Assembly (NCBI GenBank): GCA_009731375.1
Contig: BJOX01000199.1
Location: forward strand, 775,769 to 811,814
Direction: 5' to 3'
DNA from: Paulinella micropora
Lineage: Eukaryota > Cercozoa > Imbricatea > Euglyphida
DNA length: 36,046 bases
The translations under genes were made by a program, and so were the position numbers. Below the pieces are notes generated by a model. The model did not search any database. It worked only from the letters and a program-made list of their open reading frames with translations, and had not been told where the DNA came from. This document shows, piece by piece, positions 19,935 to 30,411 of this stretch (position 1 is the first letter of the stretch; each line of letters begins with the position of its first letter).

Positions 19935-19948
19935 TTAAAGGGGAGCAG
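19935..19948 (+). promoter_or_regulatory. Candidate polypurine tract
   Basis: AAAGGGGAGCAG immediately precedes the TG at 19949. A purine run just 5' of the 3' LTR is the expected plus-strand primer for LTR retrotransposons. Confidence 0.6.
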
Positions 19949-20185
19949 TGATACATTTATGTATCGTATTAAGTAATTCCAATTATTAATAGACAGTTCG
20001 GTCCGGTATTATTCAGTACAGGCATTAGTGATTGTTGATATAGACAATAAAGGATATAATATTATTATTATAACTGGAAGTGTCATATTTGATTTTTGAT
20101 TATTAAAGGGTAATAAGTTCTCGCATTCTTGGGAACATAGGAAGTGTCTGCTGTTGTTAGGTGACCGGTATTATACTTTAATACT
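19949..20185 (+). repeat. Copia 3' LTR (about 237 bp)
   Basis: Starts TGATACATTTATG after the polypurine tract and ends TTTAATACT, where similarity to the left LTR (3655-3734) also ends. Only the last 80 bp match the left copy. Confidence 0.65.
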
Positions 20186-20188
20186 ACT

Positions 20189-21235
20189 GAAAAAAAAAAT
20201 GTATGTGTGCTGCCCGGATAACAAGGGGGGAAACCATCCACACACATCAGCAAGCAATACTAATAAATAATACAAAAAAAGGAAGCAGTCTGAGTAAAAA
20301 AGAAAGAAACTTCGAACCCAAAAAAGAAGTGCGCAGCATGAAAAAAAAACAAGGTAAAGACAGAAAAAATAAAGAAAAGTAAGAGTGGTCCCCGGATAAC
20401 AAGGGGGGAAACCATCCATACACATCAGCAAGCAATACTAATGAATAAAAAAAAAAAGGAAGCAGTCTGAGCAGAAAAGAAAGAAAGTTTGAACAAAAAA
20501 AAAACAGTGGGCAGCATGAAAAAAAAAAAAAAAAAAAGGAACAGACAGAAAAAATAAAGAAAAATAAGAGTGGTCCCCAGATAACAAGGGGGGAAACCAT
20601 CCACACACATCAGCAAGCAATACTAATGAATAAATAAAAAAAAGGAAGCAGTCTGAGTAAAAAAGAAAGGAACTTCGAACACAAAAAAATAAGTGGGCAG
20701 CATGAAAAAAATTTCAAGGTAAAGACAGAAAAAAAAAATGTATGCGTGCTGCCCGGATAACAAGGGGGGAAACCATCCACACACATCAGCAAGCAATACT
20801 CATAAATAATACAAGAAGGAAGGAGGCTGAGTAAAAAAGAAAGGAACTTCGAACACAAAAAAATAAGTGGGCAGCATGAAAAAAAAATACAAGATGAAGA
20901 CAGAAAAAATAAAGAAAAGTAGGCATGGTTCCCGGATAACAAGGGGCAAACCATCCACACACATCAGCAAGCAATACTAAAAAAAAAAGGAAGCAGTCTG
21001 AGTAAAAAAGAAAAAAACTTCGAACACAAAAAAATAAGTGCGCAGCATGAAAAAAAAAAACAAGGTAAAGGCAGGAAAAATAAAGAAAAGTAAGAGTGGT
21101 CCCCGGATAACAAGGGGGGAAACCATCCACACACATCAGCAAGCAATACTAATGAATAAATAAAAAAAAGGAAGCAGTCTGAGCAAAAAAGAAAGAAACT
21201 TCGAACAAAAAAAAAAACAGTGGGCAGCATGAAAA
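20189..21235 (+). repeat. Tandem array of six ~180-bp units
   Basis: The core CGGATAACAAGGGGGGAAACCATCC recurs at 20215, 20393, 20578 (one change), 20754, 20933 and 21114, giving spacings of 178, 185, 176, 179 and 181 bp. Each unit also holds CACATCAGCAAGCAATACT and A-rich tracts. Copies 1 and 4 share the leader TGTATGNGTGCTGCCCGG, while the other four have AGTNNNNGTGGTNCCCGG-like leaders, hinting at a three-unit higher-order repeat. The reading frames in it are low-complexity and are not genes. Confidence 0.9.
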
Positions 21236-21414
21236 AAAAAAAAAAAAAAAAGGAAAAAACAAAAAAAAAAAAAAAAAAGAAAAAAAACAAAAAAAAAAAA
21301 AAAAAAAAAAAAAAAACAAAAAAAAAAAAAAAAAAANNNNNNNNNNNNNNNNNNNNNNNNNNNNNNNNNNNNNNNNNNNNNNNNNNNNNNNNNNNNNNNN
21401 NNNNNNNNNNNNNN

Positions 21415-21445
<31 letters not shown>
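21236..21445. other. Poly-A tract with assembly gap (N 21337-21414)
   Basis: The last satellite unit decays into long A runs with scattered C and G, then 78 Ns, then more A. Sequence accuracy is poor here and the array length beyond is unknown. Confidence 0.9.
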
Positions 21446-21447
<2 letters not shown>

Positions 21448-21466
21448 AAAGTTGGGAGTTACTTAC

Positions 21467-22198
21467 CTCTCGAGCATTTTCCTCGTGTTCCGTCATTTTG
21501 CGAAACAGGACCTGCAGCAAACAACATGGGCAGGCAAAGGTAACAAAATGCAAACGAATGGCCTCATAACCCGCCCGACAAGCCAGGGCGCAGTCTCTCC
21601 TTTCTTTTTCGTACTTGCACCGTGTAAAAATAATTTTCCACACGGTGGAGTTTGGACAGTTGATTTTTTCACCTGTTACGCTTTCTACAACAAACCCACC
21701 TGCGGGGGCTCCTCGAGTGCAGGGAGTCTTGGGAGCATCGCGAAATTCTCTTTTTTTTTTCGCTATCTCCCTTTCCCGCACTGCCCACATATTATATTGC
21801 CGGTTTATTTCCGTTTTGACGCCTCGTCAACACAAAAAGACAAACAAACACAACAAACAACAGCAACAGCAACACCAACGACAACGACAACAAGAACATG
21901 AGAATGAGACACAGCACGCAGAAGCACAAAGACAAGGCAGCAGAAACAAAGGCAGAAAAGAGCAAGGACCTGAGGGGCCGTCGCGGCAGGTGGACATGTC
22001 GTCGTAGGGAGGGGTCGTACGGCACCAAGTCAAAAGCCATGCAACGCACTCACAAACAAAACAAGTGAGTAGGTTTTTCAAAACAAAGAAAAAGAAGGTA
22101 CCTACGTCTTCTTGTTTTTGCTCCCAATGTCTTTTTGAGTTGTGACTTCTGCCACGCTCAATCAGACTTGGGAGCGTCCTGGCGACCGAGTCAGACAT
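21467..22198 (-). CDS. Possible spliced gene fragment
   Basis: Two exon-like pieces are supported. First, ATG at 22198 opens MSDSVARTLPSLIERG and ends at a donor GTAGGT after 22106 (93 nt, phase 0). Second, 21511-21467 (45 nt, phase 0) has an acceptor TTTGCTGCAG before it and a strong donor GTAAGTAAC after it, coding VLFRKMTEHEENARE. Between them a Cys-rich stretch (RDCALACRAGYEAIRLHF, about 21553-21606) may be one or two further exons, but junctions are unclear. The 3' part would lie in the poly-A gap. No family recognised. Confidence 0.3.
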
Positions 22199-22239
22199 GT
22201 TGAGAGTAGTCTCAAGATCCAAGATCCCGCCCAGCGATC

Positions 22240-22680
22240 AATATACTATAAAATAATACAAAAATAGAAAATATGAATGAGAAAAGAGAAATGGAAAAAC
22301 GATATCAAAAGAAAATATGAGGGGAGAAAAACAGGAGAAAAAAAAAAGATGTGAAATGGATACAAGAAATGTGAAAAGTAGAATATATGAGTGGAGAGGA
22401 AGAAATGCAAACTAAATATGATAAGAAAATAAGAAGTGAGAAAGGAAAAAGATGATATAGAGGGAGAGGATCCCGGAGAAAATGTAAGCTATATATGATT
22501 AGGAAATAGAAATGGAGAAAAGACAGAAAAAAAAAGGGAGAGAGCAAGATATAAAAAGTGGACAGAAGTGAGGGGGAAACGGAAGAAAAGATGGGAACAA
22601 AAGAGCAGGAAATATACAAAGAAATATATATAAAAACAAGAGACTATATACAAAAGAAGAAAGAAGAACTAGTACTAAGC
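22240..22680. repeat. Purine-rich low-complexity block
   Basis: A/G-rich plus strand (GAAAAGAGAAATGGAAAAAC-like), no credible gene. It lies 3' of the minus-strand non-LTR element and may include degenerate tail sequence. Confidence 0.5.
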
Positions 22681-22861
22681 TAATGAGAGCGTCGCGGCGC
22701 ATCCCAAAGGCGCAGCTTCGCTGAGTCAAGGATGCGCGCATTGCCTCGCACAGTTTCGGCCGCAGACATCGCTCGGAAGTAGGGTAGAAGGCCACGTGGG
22801 TTCCGAGGGAAATCATCAATCATGGCATCAGCGAGCGTATCTTGCGCAGCGGGTAGCCCTC
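22681..22861 (-). other. Probable 3' UTR of the RLE-type LINE
   Basis: Sequence following the minus-strand stop at 22862. It is less biased in composition than the purine block beyond it. No gene is seen. Confidence 0.35.
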
Positions 22862-25800
22862 TTACAACGAGGCTTGAACTCGGCGAAGGTAGCTCAAAGC
22901 TTCATGACCAAGAGCGCCTGTGGGTTCAAGAACCCATGCAACCAAAGTGGTGTTGGATGTCGTAGCTAGTTGATCGTATTGGCGGTGCTTGATAAGCTCA
23001 CGTTGAGAAGCAGCAGCAAACGGAGTGATAGCTGCTAGTCTTAGCGAAGCTCGAGCAAGTGGGGAAGCAAAGATAACATCAATGATAACATCAGGAGAGC
23101 TCATTCTTGAAGGGCGCCACCATACGCGAAGGTCAGGATGCTCTCTCGTTGCATCTTGAAAATGAAGATGGTCAGGCTCGATCTCGACGACAGCTCCACA
23201 GCGGCGCAGAAAAGTAGCTAACATTTTGACATAGCTGTCATGTCTCCTTATGATATCCCCACCAACCACTGGACAAGTACGTGTGAGAAAATGGTATGTT
23301 GCAGTATCAGGCATAAGTAGCTGTTGACATCCAGGACAGTGAACGCCAGTAGCAAGAATGTCAGACAGTGGGTGCTGGGGCAGCCTAGCCAGAAGTGCAG
23401 CTTCAATCTCAGAATCTCTTAGCGACAGTTCAGGCTTGACTGGAATTGTCGAAAACTGTAGTGCACGAGCTCCGTCTTGCGCAGCCGATAGCATGAGCGC
23501 AGGGAAAGCTAAACCATTTTGATCTCGTCCTTGTGCAAAGAGCCGATCGCCCAGTGTAGAGTAGATTGTTCGAGTCAGTCTACTCTGAAGACGTGCAGGC
23601 GGAATGACACCGTGCAAAAGGAGAGGTCTGATGAAGTCTCTCGACACCACTCTGTTCCAGACTGTCACCGCAGCTAACGAGCACATCGGTGTCAGTACTT
23701 AGCAAGCGTCTTGGATCTTGTTGGTCAGGAATGGTCCGGGAGGAGATAGCCAGCATAAGAGAAGACGTGTATGCAGCATGAGCCAAAAGGGACGTCTGTT
23801 GAGGGCAGCAGGCACCATATCTTCCTGGCAAGCGAATTAGTGATTGTGCCAAGGGAGGTAAGGCTGTACTGATGCCCAGGCGTGAAACAAAACATTGATA
23901 AGTAAGGTTGTCAAAGTGATCAAGTCCACGCAAAGATAGATGTGGTGGAAGAACGCGCATGATCATGATATAGCACATTCTCTTTTGAACACATGTGTTG
24001 AGAATCCCGAGGGCAGACGCGGTAGATAAACCAGGATGTAGGAGAGCACGCATTGTGGGAGCATGTGATTCAGCCTTAGCGAGTGCCCATGAAGCAACTC
24101 CTAGGGCCATCTCTCGACGAGTTGAACACGTAGCAGTGATAACAGAGCCAGGTTGAAGGGCAGCAATCTCATCCGCTGCAGTGTCAGAAGGGTGCGCATA
24201 GTAAACAACACCTCCAAGGGTAGGCATGAAGCCACGATAAACATGATCCGTATCCAATTGAAGACGCAATGGCGCCAGGGGAGCAAAGTAGACGGAACCA
24301 GGCGAGATGTCAGATGGTTGTAGAAGACGTAACTTTGGCACTGAGATTTGTAGTCCCCCATTGTCTTGCTCGAGGAGATAACGTAATCGGCCATACGATT
24401 GAGCCACATCTGCCCATGATGTTGAAGTCATCCACGAGTGCAACTCCCACTGCATCGCCAGAGAGAGAGAGAGAGAGCCCTCAAAGATCGGTTGGACACT
24501 GAGCGAAAAAGCAAACTTGCAAGAACACAGCCCTTGTTTAACTCCATAGAGCGATTGAAAGGAGTCAAGAACGGAGCCGTTGTGTCGGACTAGAAGAATG
24601 GAAGGTTGTGCGTAAGCTTGAAAAATAATACGCCAGATCGGTCGAAGCTGGGGTGTATCGAGGACACGTCGAAGGATGGTACTCCGATGTCTTAGATTGA
24701 AGGCGTTTACAAAGTCAACGCTGAGCATGACATGATCCGGATGTTCCCTTAGGTGCGCGTTTGCACGATGAATGGCAGCCTCTGGTCCGCCGGAAATCCC
24801 ACACCATACTGAATGCTGGGAAATATCGTAGGGAATTCAGAGCGAACATGAGCAACTGCAAGGGTAGCTCTAAGCTTGATAAGGGGAGAACCAGTGTTGA
24901 TAGGTCGGGACTCCGAGGATCAGTTGCTGTCGCATGGTGCGATTTCTTAGACGCAAGTACAGGGGCAGCATAGAGGACGAGGCGTTCCACTGACGTTAAG
25001 TCTCCATTCGCAATTAAACAAACTAGCGCATGTAATCCTCTGAGGCATTCAGGGTCCTTGGATAGCGCGAACAAAATTTCTGACGTGTATCAGTAGAGTC
25101 CGGGCGAAGCACCAGTACATTGTCGCAGCAGGGCAGGCGGGATAGCTTCCTTCTCGATAATGAGTCTTGAAGCGTCGGGTGATAGAGCAGGTATGCGTTC
25201 CTGTTCTGGAGCAGGGGGATGCAGCTCTTTGAGTTTCTGGATTACGGGATCGGTCGGCGGTAGAAGCCCAGGGCTGGTGAGAACGTTGGCTGCCCTACCG
25301 AGGTTTCTGTTGCTAGACGATGCCAATTCTTCTGCAAGTCTTACAGCGTGATCGAGGTGATTCGTAGGCAGTGCGCTAGTCTCAATCTGATCCCTCGAAT
25401 TAGTGTGTTCAGGTAGACTTGTGGGAAAAGGAGCATCCCAAATATTGTCTGCAGCACCTCTTGATAACTGAGATGCTAGTTGAGTGTTCATCCTTTGTCT
25501 GCAACCTCTTACGTGACGGAGAAGCAATCCAGGAGCACGGATAAAGTTGAGAAACGATGTCTTCCTAGCGAGTTGGTCCTCAGACTCTACTGCATCAGCA
25601 TACTTGGTTAAAACTCCTCGAAACGCAGAGTGTAGAAGCGGCCAATCACGCGGACGCACCTTCTTATAAAGTCTGTTTTTAGGAAGGAAGCAGCACGGGT
25701 CATAATTCACACCGTCGTCCACAGTTTGCATAATGACAGGTTCATCAACCACTTGAAGAGATAGAACAATTGCTGGCGCACTATTATAGCATGAACTTCC

Positions 25801-25980
25801 AGGTCTAGAACGATGGCCTGCAAGTCTCGCATAGGGTTCACTGCAATTTGGACAGATCTGAAGACCAGCTGTATTTACAATCCACTTATGTTCTTCCACA
25901 AGCGGAGTGTGGACTCTTCTAATGTGTAACGCTATTGCAGCAGGTGTAGAGAACTGTCTCGCAGTACATACAGTCACTGA
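22862..25980 (-). pseudogene. LINE pol: zinc fingers, RT, CCHC, restriction-like endonuclease
   Basis: It nicks target DNA and reverse-transcribes element RNA at the nick. N-terminal fingers: QFSTPAAIALHIRRVH and CPNCSEPYARLAGH...C. A TGA at 25090-25092 interrupts the frame where the RT begins (ASPGLY then SEILFALSKDPE). RT blocks follow in changing frames: RPINTGSPL (about 24880-24908), QYGVG, LSVDFVNAFN (about 24697-24722), GVKQGLCSCKFAF, and the catalytic LVDDFN (VDD at 24427-24435). A (GA)n run at 24460-24477 lies between two frames. The C-terminus has CPGCQQ...H...C (about 23310-23345), PDVIIDVIF and KHRQYDQL, fitting the P-D...D...K/Y pattern of RLE nucleases, then stop. Confidence 0.82.
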
Positions 25981-26031
25981 GTTGATAGGGCACTTGTTGG
26001 ATAAGTAAGCATATTACTGTGAGTAGGCAAT

Positions 26032-27455
26032 TCAGGAATGGGCCCCGGGGTTCGATGGCGGTTGAGAAGTATCAGTTGTGTTACAATGCACAGGCAGGTC
26101 AGGAACAGGTTCCGGTAGGCTTGCAGGATTGTTAATAGTAGTTGCATTGTCAGCTTCCACACGTTGAGGATTATCGTCAGGTGCGGCATGGTTGCTTTCC
26201 ACACGCATGTCTGAGCTTTCAAGAGCGTCGATAAGATCCATCGTGAGTTGGTCAACCTGGTACTGATTAGGAGGAGGATCAGGCACGTTATTGTCGTTTG
26301 CAATAGCACCAGTATGAAGGTTGCGTAATTGCTGTATTTCGACTCTGCATAGTGGACATCTCTCATCCATCGTGAACGCAGAGAGCAGACATCTCCAGTG
26401 TCCTATGTGGTTACAAGATTCAAGGATGGAAGCATGGCGTGAGGAGGAAGTGATTGGACAGGACACCTGTTTGCATCAGCCTGTGTGTTGTCATTTGACT
26501 CCGAACCACTGTCCATGCCTAGTATAGGACACGGACATTGATATAGTGGTCCACTATCGTCGGGAGCAAGGTGAAGGTCGCGAGCACACCTAATGCAGCT
26601 TGTGACTCCATTATCGGTGTCAATCAGCTGGTTGCATCCATTGCATGTCAAGTGCGGCTCACCATCGTCACTGTCAGAGTATGCAATTGTCTCAGCAGCG
26701 CTGTGCATTTCTCTTTGTGTACCCGTGCACGAACAGATACACGTTTGGCTGTTGTGTAGTAAGCTGTTGCAAATGGTACAGATAGTCACAAGAGTAGGTT
26801 CAATCGGAAGCCTACATGCTATACAAATGCTGCGAATTGTATCACTAGAGTCATGAGGAGTAGGGAAACTAGTGCTCACAGCTACAGGTCTAGGTCTGTC
26901 AGCACTTGCAATCATAGCGAGAGTCATTCTGTGCGGATCAGTTAGTGGACGCCTTGCAATAGAAAGAGCAGCAGACGTAGTTGCAATTGAAAATAACGTC
27001 ATGAGTCTGGTATCAGCACTGTTAAGCTGAGAGTGTCCAAGCGAGCCTAGTAGGGGTACTCCATAATCGTCAGACCATGCCCCGTAAAGAAGGTCCATCT
27101 GCACATCCGCTCTGATATGGCCAGGTCGGTTGGGATCATAAATCATGTCTGCCTGGGTAATTGCACGGTTCTTGAAGTCGGTCTCATACTGTTGCACCCA
27201 GTAGTTCCAAAGCTCTTGGCCCACACCCGCTGCAAGGAGAAGCACTGGATACGGAGGGTTGTCAGCTTGTAGAGGAACACCAAGGGCCTGTAGGATTAAT
27301 GGTTGAAAAATGGGGGTTGCTGTATCATGGCCCCCTATTGCAATTTCGCGTCTCGCAGCAGTAGCCTATCTCTTGACTTCAGAACTTACTACTGAGGATG
27401 ATGAATTGTTAGAAACGATATTAGTAGCTTGAGGAGGTGCGTGTGGTGACGACAT
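26032..27455 (-). pseudogene. LINE upstream ORF with repeated zinc modules and a RING-like finger
   Basis: ATG at 27455 (MSSPHAPPQATN) is in frame with the long frame ending at 26403, but a TAG at 27366-27368 interrupts after 29 codons. The protein has two related zinc modules of C-x2-C...C-x2-C-x3/4-L-H form (CIACRLP...CTICNSLLH and CNGCNQL...CIRCARDLH). A frame change near 26450 leads to CPITSSS...CNHIGHWRC...CPLCR, a RING-H2-like finger ending at 26032. In the RING the usual first C-x2-C is C-P-I-T, so one ligand seems lost. Its place just 5' of pol suggests ORF1 of the same element; a host origin is possible. Confidence 0.6.
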
Positions 27456-28029
27456 GAGAAGTAAAGATTTATATAAGAATGAGTCATAAAACTAGTAAAA
27501 AACATAAAGCAAAAAAGAAACGGGTGAGTTAGTTTAGTATATTAGCAAACAGGGAAAGTGCATCAATAGAAAGAGCAGGGAACAAATGAAGCAAAGGAAC
27601 GATCCTTCTTCTTTTTCGTTTTTATTGAGAGAGCAATTTTACAATTGGACTCTCTCTCTCTCTTCTTCTTCTTCTTCTTCTTCTTCTTCTTCTTCTTCTT
27701 CTTCTTCGTTTTTATTGAGAGAGCTATTTTACAATTGGACTCAGGGAACGTCCACTTGAAAAGTATATTTAGTAAGTTATACTTTTAAATTTATCTAAGG
27801 TGGAAACTTAGTTATTCAGTGTTGAGAGTATTAAGGAAGATATTAAATTAGTATTCAGCGGCTCAGTATTAATATTATTATAGTTATTAAAATTAATATT
27901 TCTGTTTAGATATATTGTGCGGTGATATTAATATTATTATGTTCTGTTATGTATATATGTTATTGTAAAGGTGTACTCGTTTATGTGTGGCGGCCCCCCC
28001 TCTCTTTTCTTTTCCACTAGAAAAAGTGA
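27456..28029. other. AT-rich non-coding stretch 5' of the LINE
   Basis: Contains the LINE 5' flank, a TCT microsatellite with duplicated flanks (listed separately) and an AT-rich stretch to about 27970. No gene is supported. Confidence 0.4.
27615..27742 (+). repeat. Duplicated 38-bp segment flanking a (TCT)n tract
   Basis: TTCGTTTTTATTGAGAGAGC...ACAATTGGACTC occurs at about 27615-27652 and 27705-27742 with one substitution, 90 bp apart, separated by CT and TCT repeats. Confidence 0.85.
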
Positions 28030-28080
28030 AAGAGAGAGAGAGAGAGAGAGGGGGGGGGGGGAAGAGGGGGGGGGGGGAAC
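28030..28080. repeat. (GA)n and poly-G tract
   Basis: A GA dinucleotide run followed by two long G runs. Low complexity only. Confidence 0.85.
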
Positions 28081-28142
28081 TTGGGAGTGGGCGTGGTTGA
28101 CCATATACGTCGACTGATTCGGAGTCTCAGTTCTTCTTCAGG

Positions 28143-28244
28143 TAGTAGACAAAGGAGCAAGCCTGGTGTTCCTCCTCCTCCTCCTCCTNNNNNNNNNNTA
28201 GTAGACAAAGGAGCAAGCCTGGTGTTCCTCCTCCTCCTCCTCCT
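28143..28244. other. Assembly gap flanked by identical 46-bp sequence
   Basis: TAGTAGACAAAGGAGCAAGC... followed by a CCT run occurs at 28143-28188, then 10 Ns (28189-28198), then the same sequence at 28199-28244. The two contig ends look like the same locus and probably should have been merged. Confidence 0.9.
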
Positions 28245-28254
28245 CCTCCTCCTC

Positions 28255-28348
<94 letters not shown>

Positions 28349-28350
28349 TT
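28245..28350 (-). repeat. (CT)n microsatellite at the 3' end of the APE-type LINE
   Basis: Long CT run, GA on the minus strand, lying about 30 bp beyond the pol stop at 28376-28378. Simple repeats at the 3' terminus are known for several LINE clades, so it may be the element's tail. Confidence 0.6.
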
Positions 28351-28375
28351 TGCGCGTGTGCATATGTTATATATA

Positions 28376-29860
28376 TTATGATGTTTGTTGATGTTTTAGT
28401 AGATATGCCATTAGTGATTTTTTGAATGGCTTTATTTTTGTTTCATCTGTTATATGTTTTGGGATTGATTTCCATTGATCTGCAAAGATCTTGGTGAGGT
28501 ATGGGTCTTTGTGCTTAACAAAGAGGCTGCCTTTTGTTGAGTATCGGGTTTTGTATGGATGTGTGGTCTTGATTGGTGTAAAGGTGTTATTGTGGAGTGG
28601 TCTGTTGAGGTGTTTTTTTGGGTAAATGAACGGGTGATTTTCTGTGCATACACGGAGGGTATATAGGTGGGTGATGTCGAGCAGTTTGAGCCGATTTAGG
28701 ATTGGTTTGGTATGTGCGCGGTAGTGTGTTTTTGCAATTATTCTGATTATTTTTGTGTATTTTTATGAGTGGTTGTATATATTTCTTTTTGTTGTCATGC
28801 GTCCCCCAGATGGAAATGTTTTGTATGAGGTGTGGATATATGTGTGTGTAGTATAGTTGTTTCATTGTTTTGGTGTTTAGATATTTTGTAGCATATAATA
28901 GTGAGTTGATTGTGGGTTGGAGTTTACGGATTATGTTGTTGATATGTTGGTCATATTTAAGGTTATGCTGTAGTGTTATGCCCAGGAGTTCTGCGTGTTG
29001 GCATTGCTCGAGGGTGTGGTTGTTTATTGTTATTGTGATGTTTTGTTTTGTTTTATGGAAAATTGTGTATGTTGTTTTTGTTGTTTTGTTTTATGGAAAA
29101 TTGTGTATGTTGTTTTTGTTGGGTTGGGTACTAGGTTATTAGATCTAGAGTGGAAGTAGTTTATTAGCTTATTTATTTCTGTTTGTGTTTTTTGTTGTAA
29201 GTCTGTAGGAGTTTTGGCTGTTATTATCAGTGTTGTGTCGTCTGCATACGTATATACTGTTCCTTGTTGTATAATATTGATTATGTCGTTAATATAGAGT
29301 AGGAAGAAAGTGGTGGATGTGCTGCCTTGTGGGATGCCATGTGTGATGGTGCGTTTGTGGGACTTGTCATATTGTGTGTGGACTTCTTGAATGCGATTTG
29401 AGAAGTAAGACGCAAAGAACTGGACTGTGCCTTCGTTGAAATTAAAGTTGTCGAGTAACTTTGAATGTTCTACTGTGTCGTATGCTTTCGAGAGGTCTAC
29501 ATATGAAGCTAGTACTAGCTCTTCTTTGTCTTTATGTCTTTGTATTTTGTTTATTATGGTTTGGACTGTCATGGTTGTGCTTGAGTTAGGTCGGAATGCG
29601 TATTGTATATGTTAAATTATGATGTGTTTTGTTAGGTGGTCCATTATTTGTTTATTTGTTATTGTGTTAAATACTTTAGCTATTATGGGTAGTAGTGATA
29701 TCGGGCTGTAGTTGGCTGGCATGCTTGTGTCGCTGGCTTTGTATAGTTCTATTACTTTTGTTGTTTTGAGTGCGTCTGGGTATTTATTTTCATTTATGGC
29801 TTTGTTGAAGAGGTTGGTAAGTATAGGTGTGAGGAAGGCGTGTATGTCTTTCATAAGTGT
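28376..29860 (-). pseudogene. LINE reverse transcriptase (stop plus 38-bp duplication frameshift)
   Basis: Fingers: ALKTTKVIELYKASD...NYSPISLLPIIAK. A TAA at 29612-29614 interrupts just before QYAFRPNSSTT. Then VDLSKAYDTVEH (first catalytic Asp), HGIPQGSTSTTFFLLYINDI and the catalytic TYADDTTLI (plus-strand 29237-29248). A perfect 38-bp tandem duplication at 29045-29120 shifts the frame. After it come LLGITLQHNLKYDQHI and the thumb HIYPHLIQNISIWG; a further shift near 28750 leads to HYRAHTKPILNRLKLL and an end at TAA 28376-28378. Catalytic residues are present. Confidence 0.85.
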
Positions 29861-30411
29861 CCTCTGCTTTATCTCTCTTTATATTTTTAAGTGTTTTGTT
29901 TACAATGTCTTCTGTTGTGTTATGTAGTTTGAAGCTTGGATGTGTTTGTTTGTTTTCTTCCGCTCTCTCTTCTTGTTGTTTGTGTTCGGTTGTTGGTATG
30001 CTGTTGCTTGTTTTTTTGCCTATTGTTATGTAGTGATCGTTGAGTGCGTTTGCTATTTCTATGGGGTCTGTGTATGTTTTGTTGTATTGTATTGTGGTTG
30101 GTGACGCTCTCGGTGGTTTGTTGTTAGGTGCTAACTCTCTGAGTTTTCTGTGTTGTTTTTATTTTCTTCTAGCGTCTTCATTATTTCGTCTTTTTTTGGC
30201 TTTTGTGTATTATTTTGTCGACTTTGTACTTCTGTGTCTTGTATGACTGTTTGTTTTCTGTTGTCGGATCTTTCCATTTTTTATATAGTAGGCGTTTTTT
30301 TTTCTTATTTGCCTCTTTATTATGGGGCTGCAACAGCTTTTTCTTCTATTGCATTGCTTGGGTTTTCGTTCGAAGCGTTCTATGACTTTTGTTATTGTTG
30401 TTTGTATGTCT

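Larger units (their letters stand above)
13156..20185 (+). mobile_element. Ty1/copia LTR retrotransposon, copy 2 (5' end in gap, degenerate)
   Basis: Reading from the gap: gag with zinc knuckle, an extra MYND-finger segment, protease, integrase, reverse transcriptase, RNase H, polypurine tract and 3' LTR. Integrase precedes RT, which is diagnostic for Ty1/copia. The frame changes at least at about 14105, 15330, 16510, 16960, 17260, 17385 and 19395, several at G homopolymers, so the copy is not functional as sequenced. The 5' LTR and N-terminal gag are lost in the gap at 13146-13155. Confidence 0.85.
22862..27455 (-). mobile_element. Non-LTR retrotransposon with restriction-like endonuclease (degenerate)
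   Basis: Two coding regions on the minus strand: an upstream zinc-finger/RING frame (27455 to about 26032) and a downstream pol (about 25980-22862) with N-terminal zinc fingers, RT, a CCHC knuckle and a restriction-like endonuclease. That pol order is typical of R2/CRE/NeSL-like LINEs. In-frame stops and several frameshifts show it is not functional as sequenced. Element ends are not defined. Confidence 0.8.

Noticed and set aside
3655-20185. One 16.5-kb copia element with an internal insertion
   Set aside because: The 1.3-kb gag segment is present on both sides, so these are two copies; the join at 13146 is an N gap of unknown length.
20189-21235. Satellite units as snoRNA or SINE genes
   Set aside because: I could not find paired C/D or H/ACA boxes, or A/B promoter boxes, placed consistently in the units.
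20171-21290. Long minus-strand frames rich in Phe, Cys and Leu
   Set aside because: They are translations of the A-rich satellite units and repeat with the same 180-bp period; no start context or domain.
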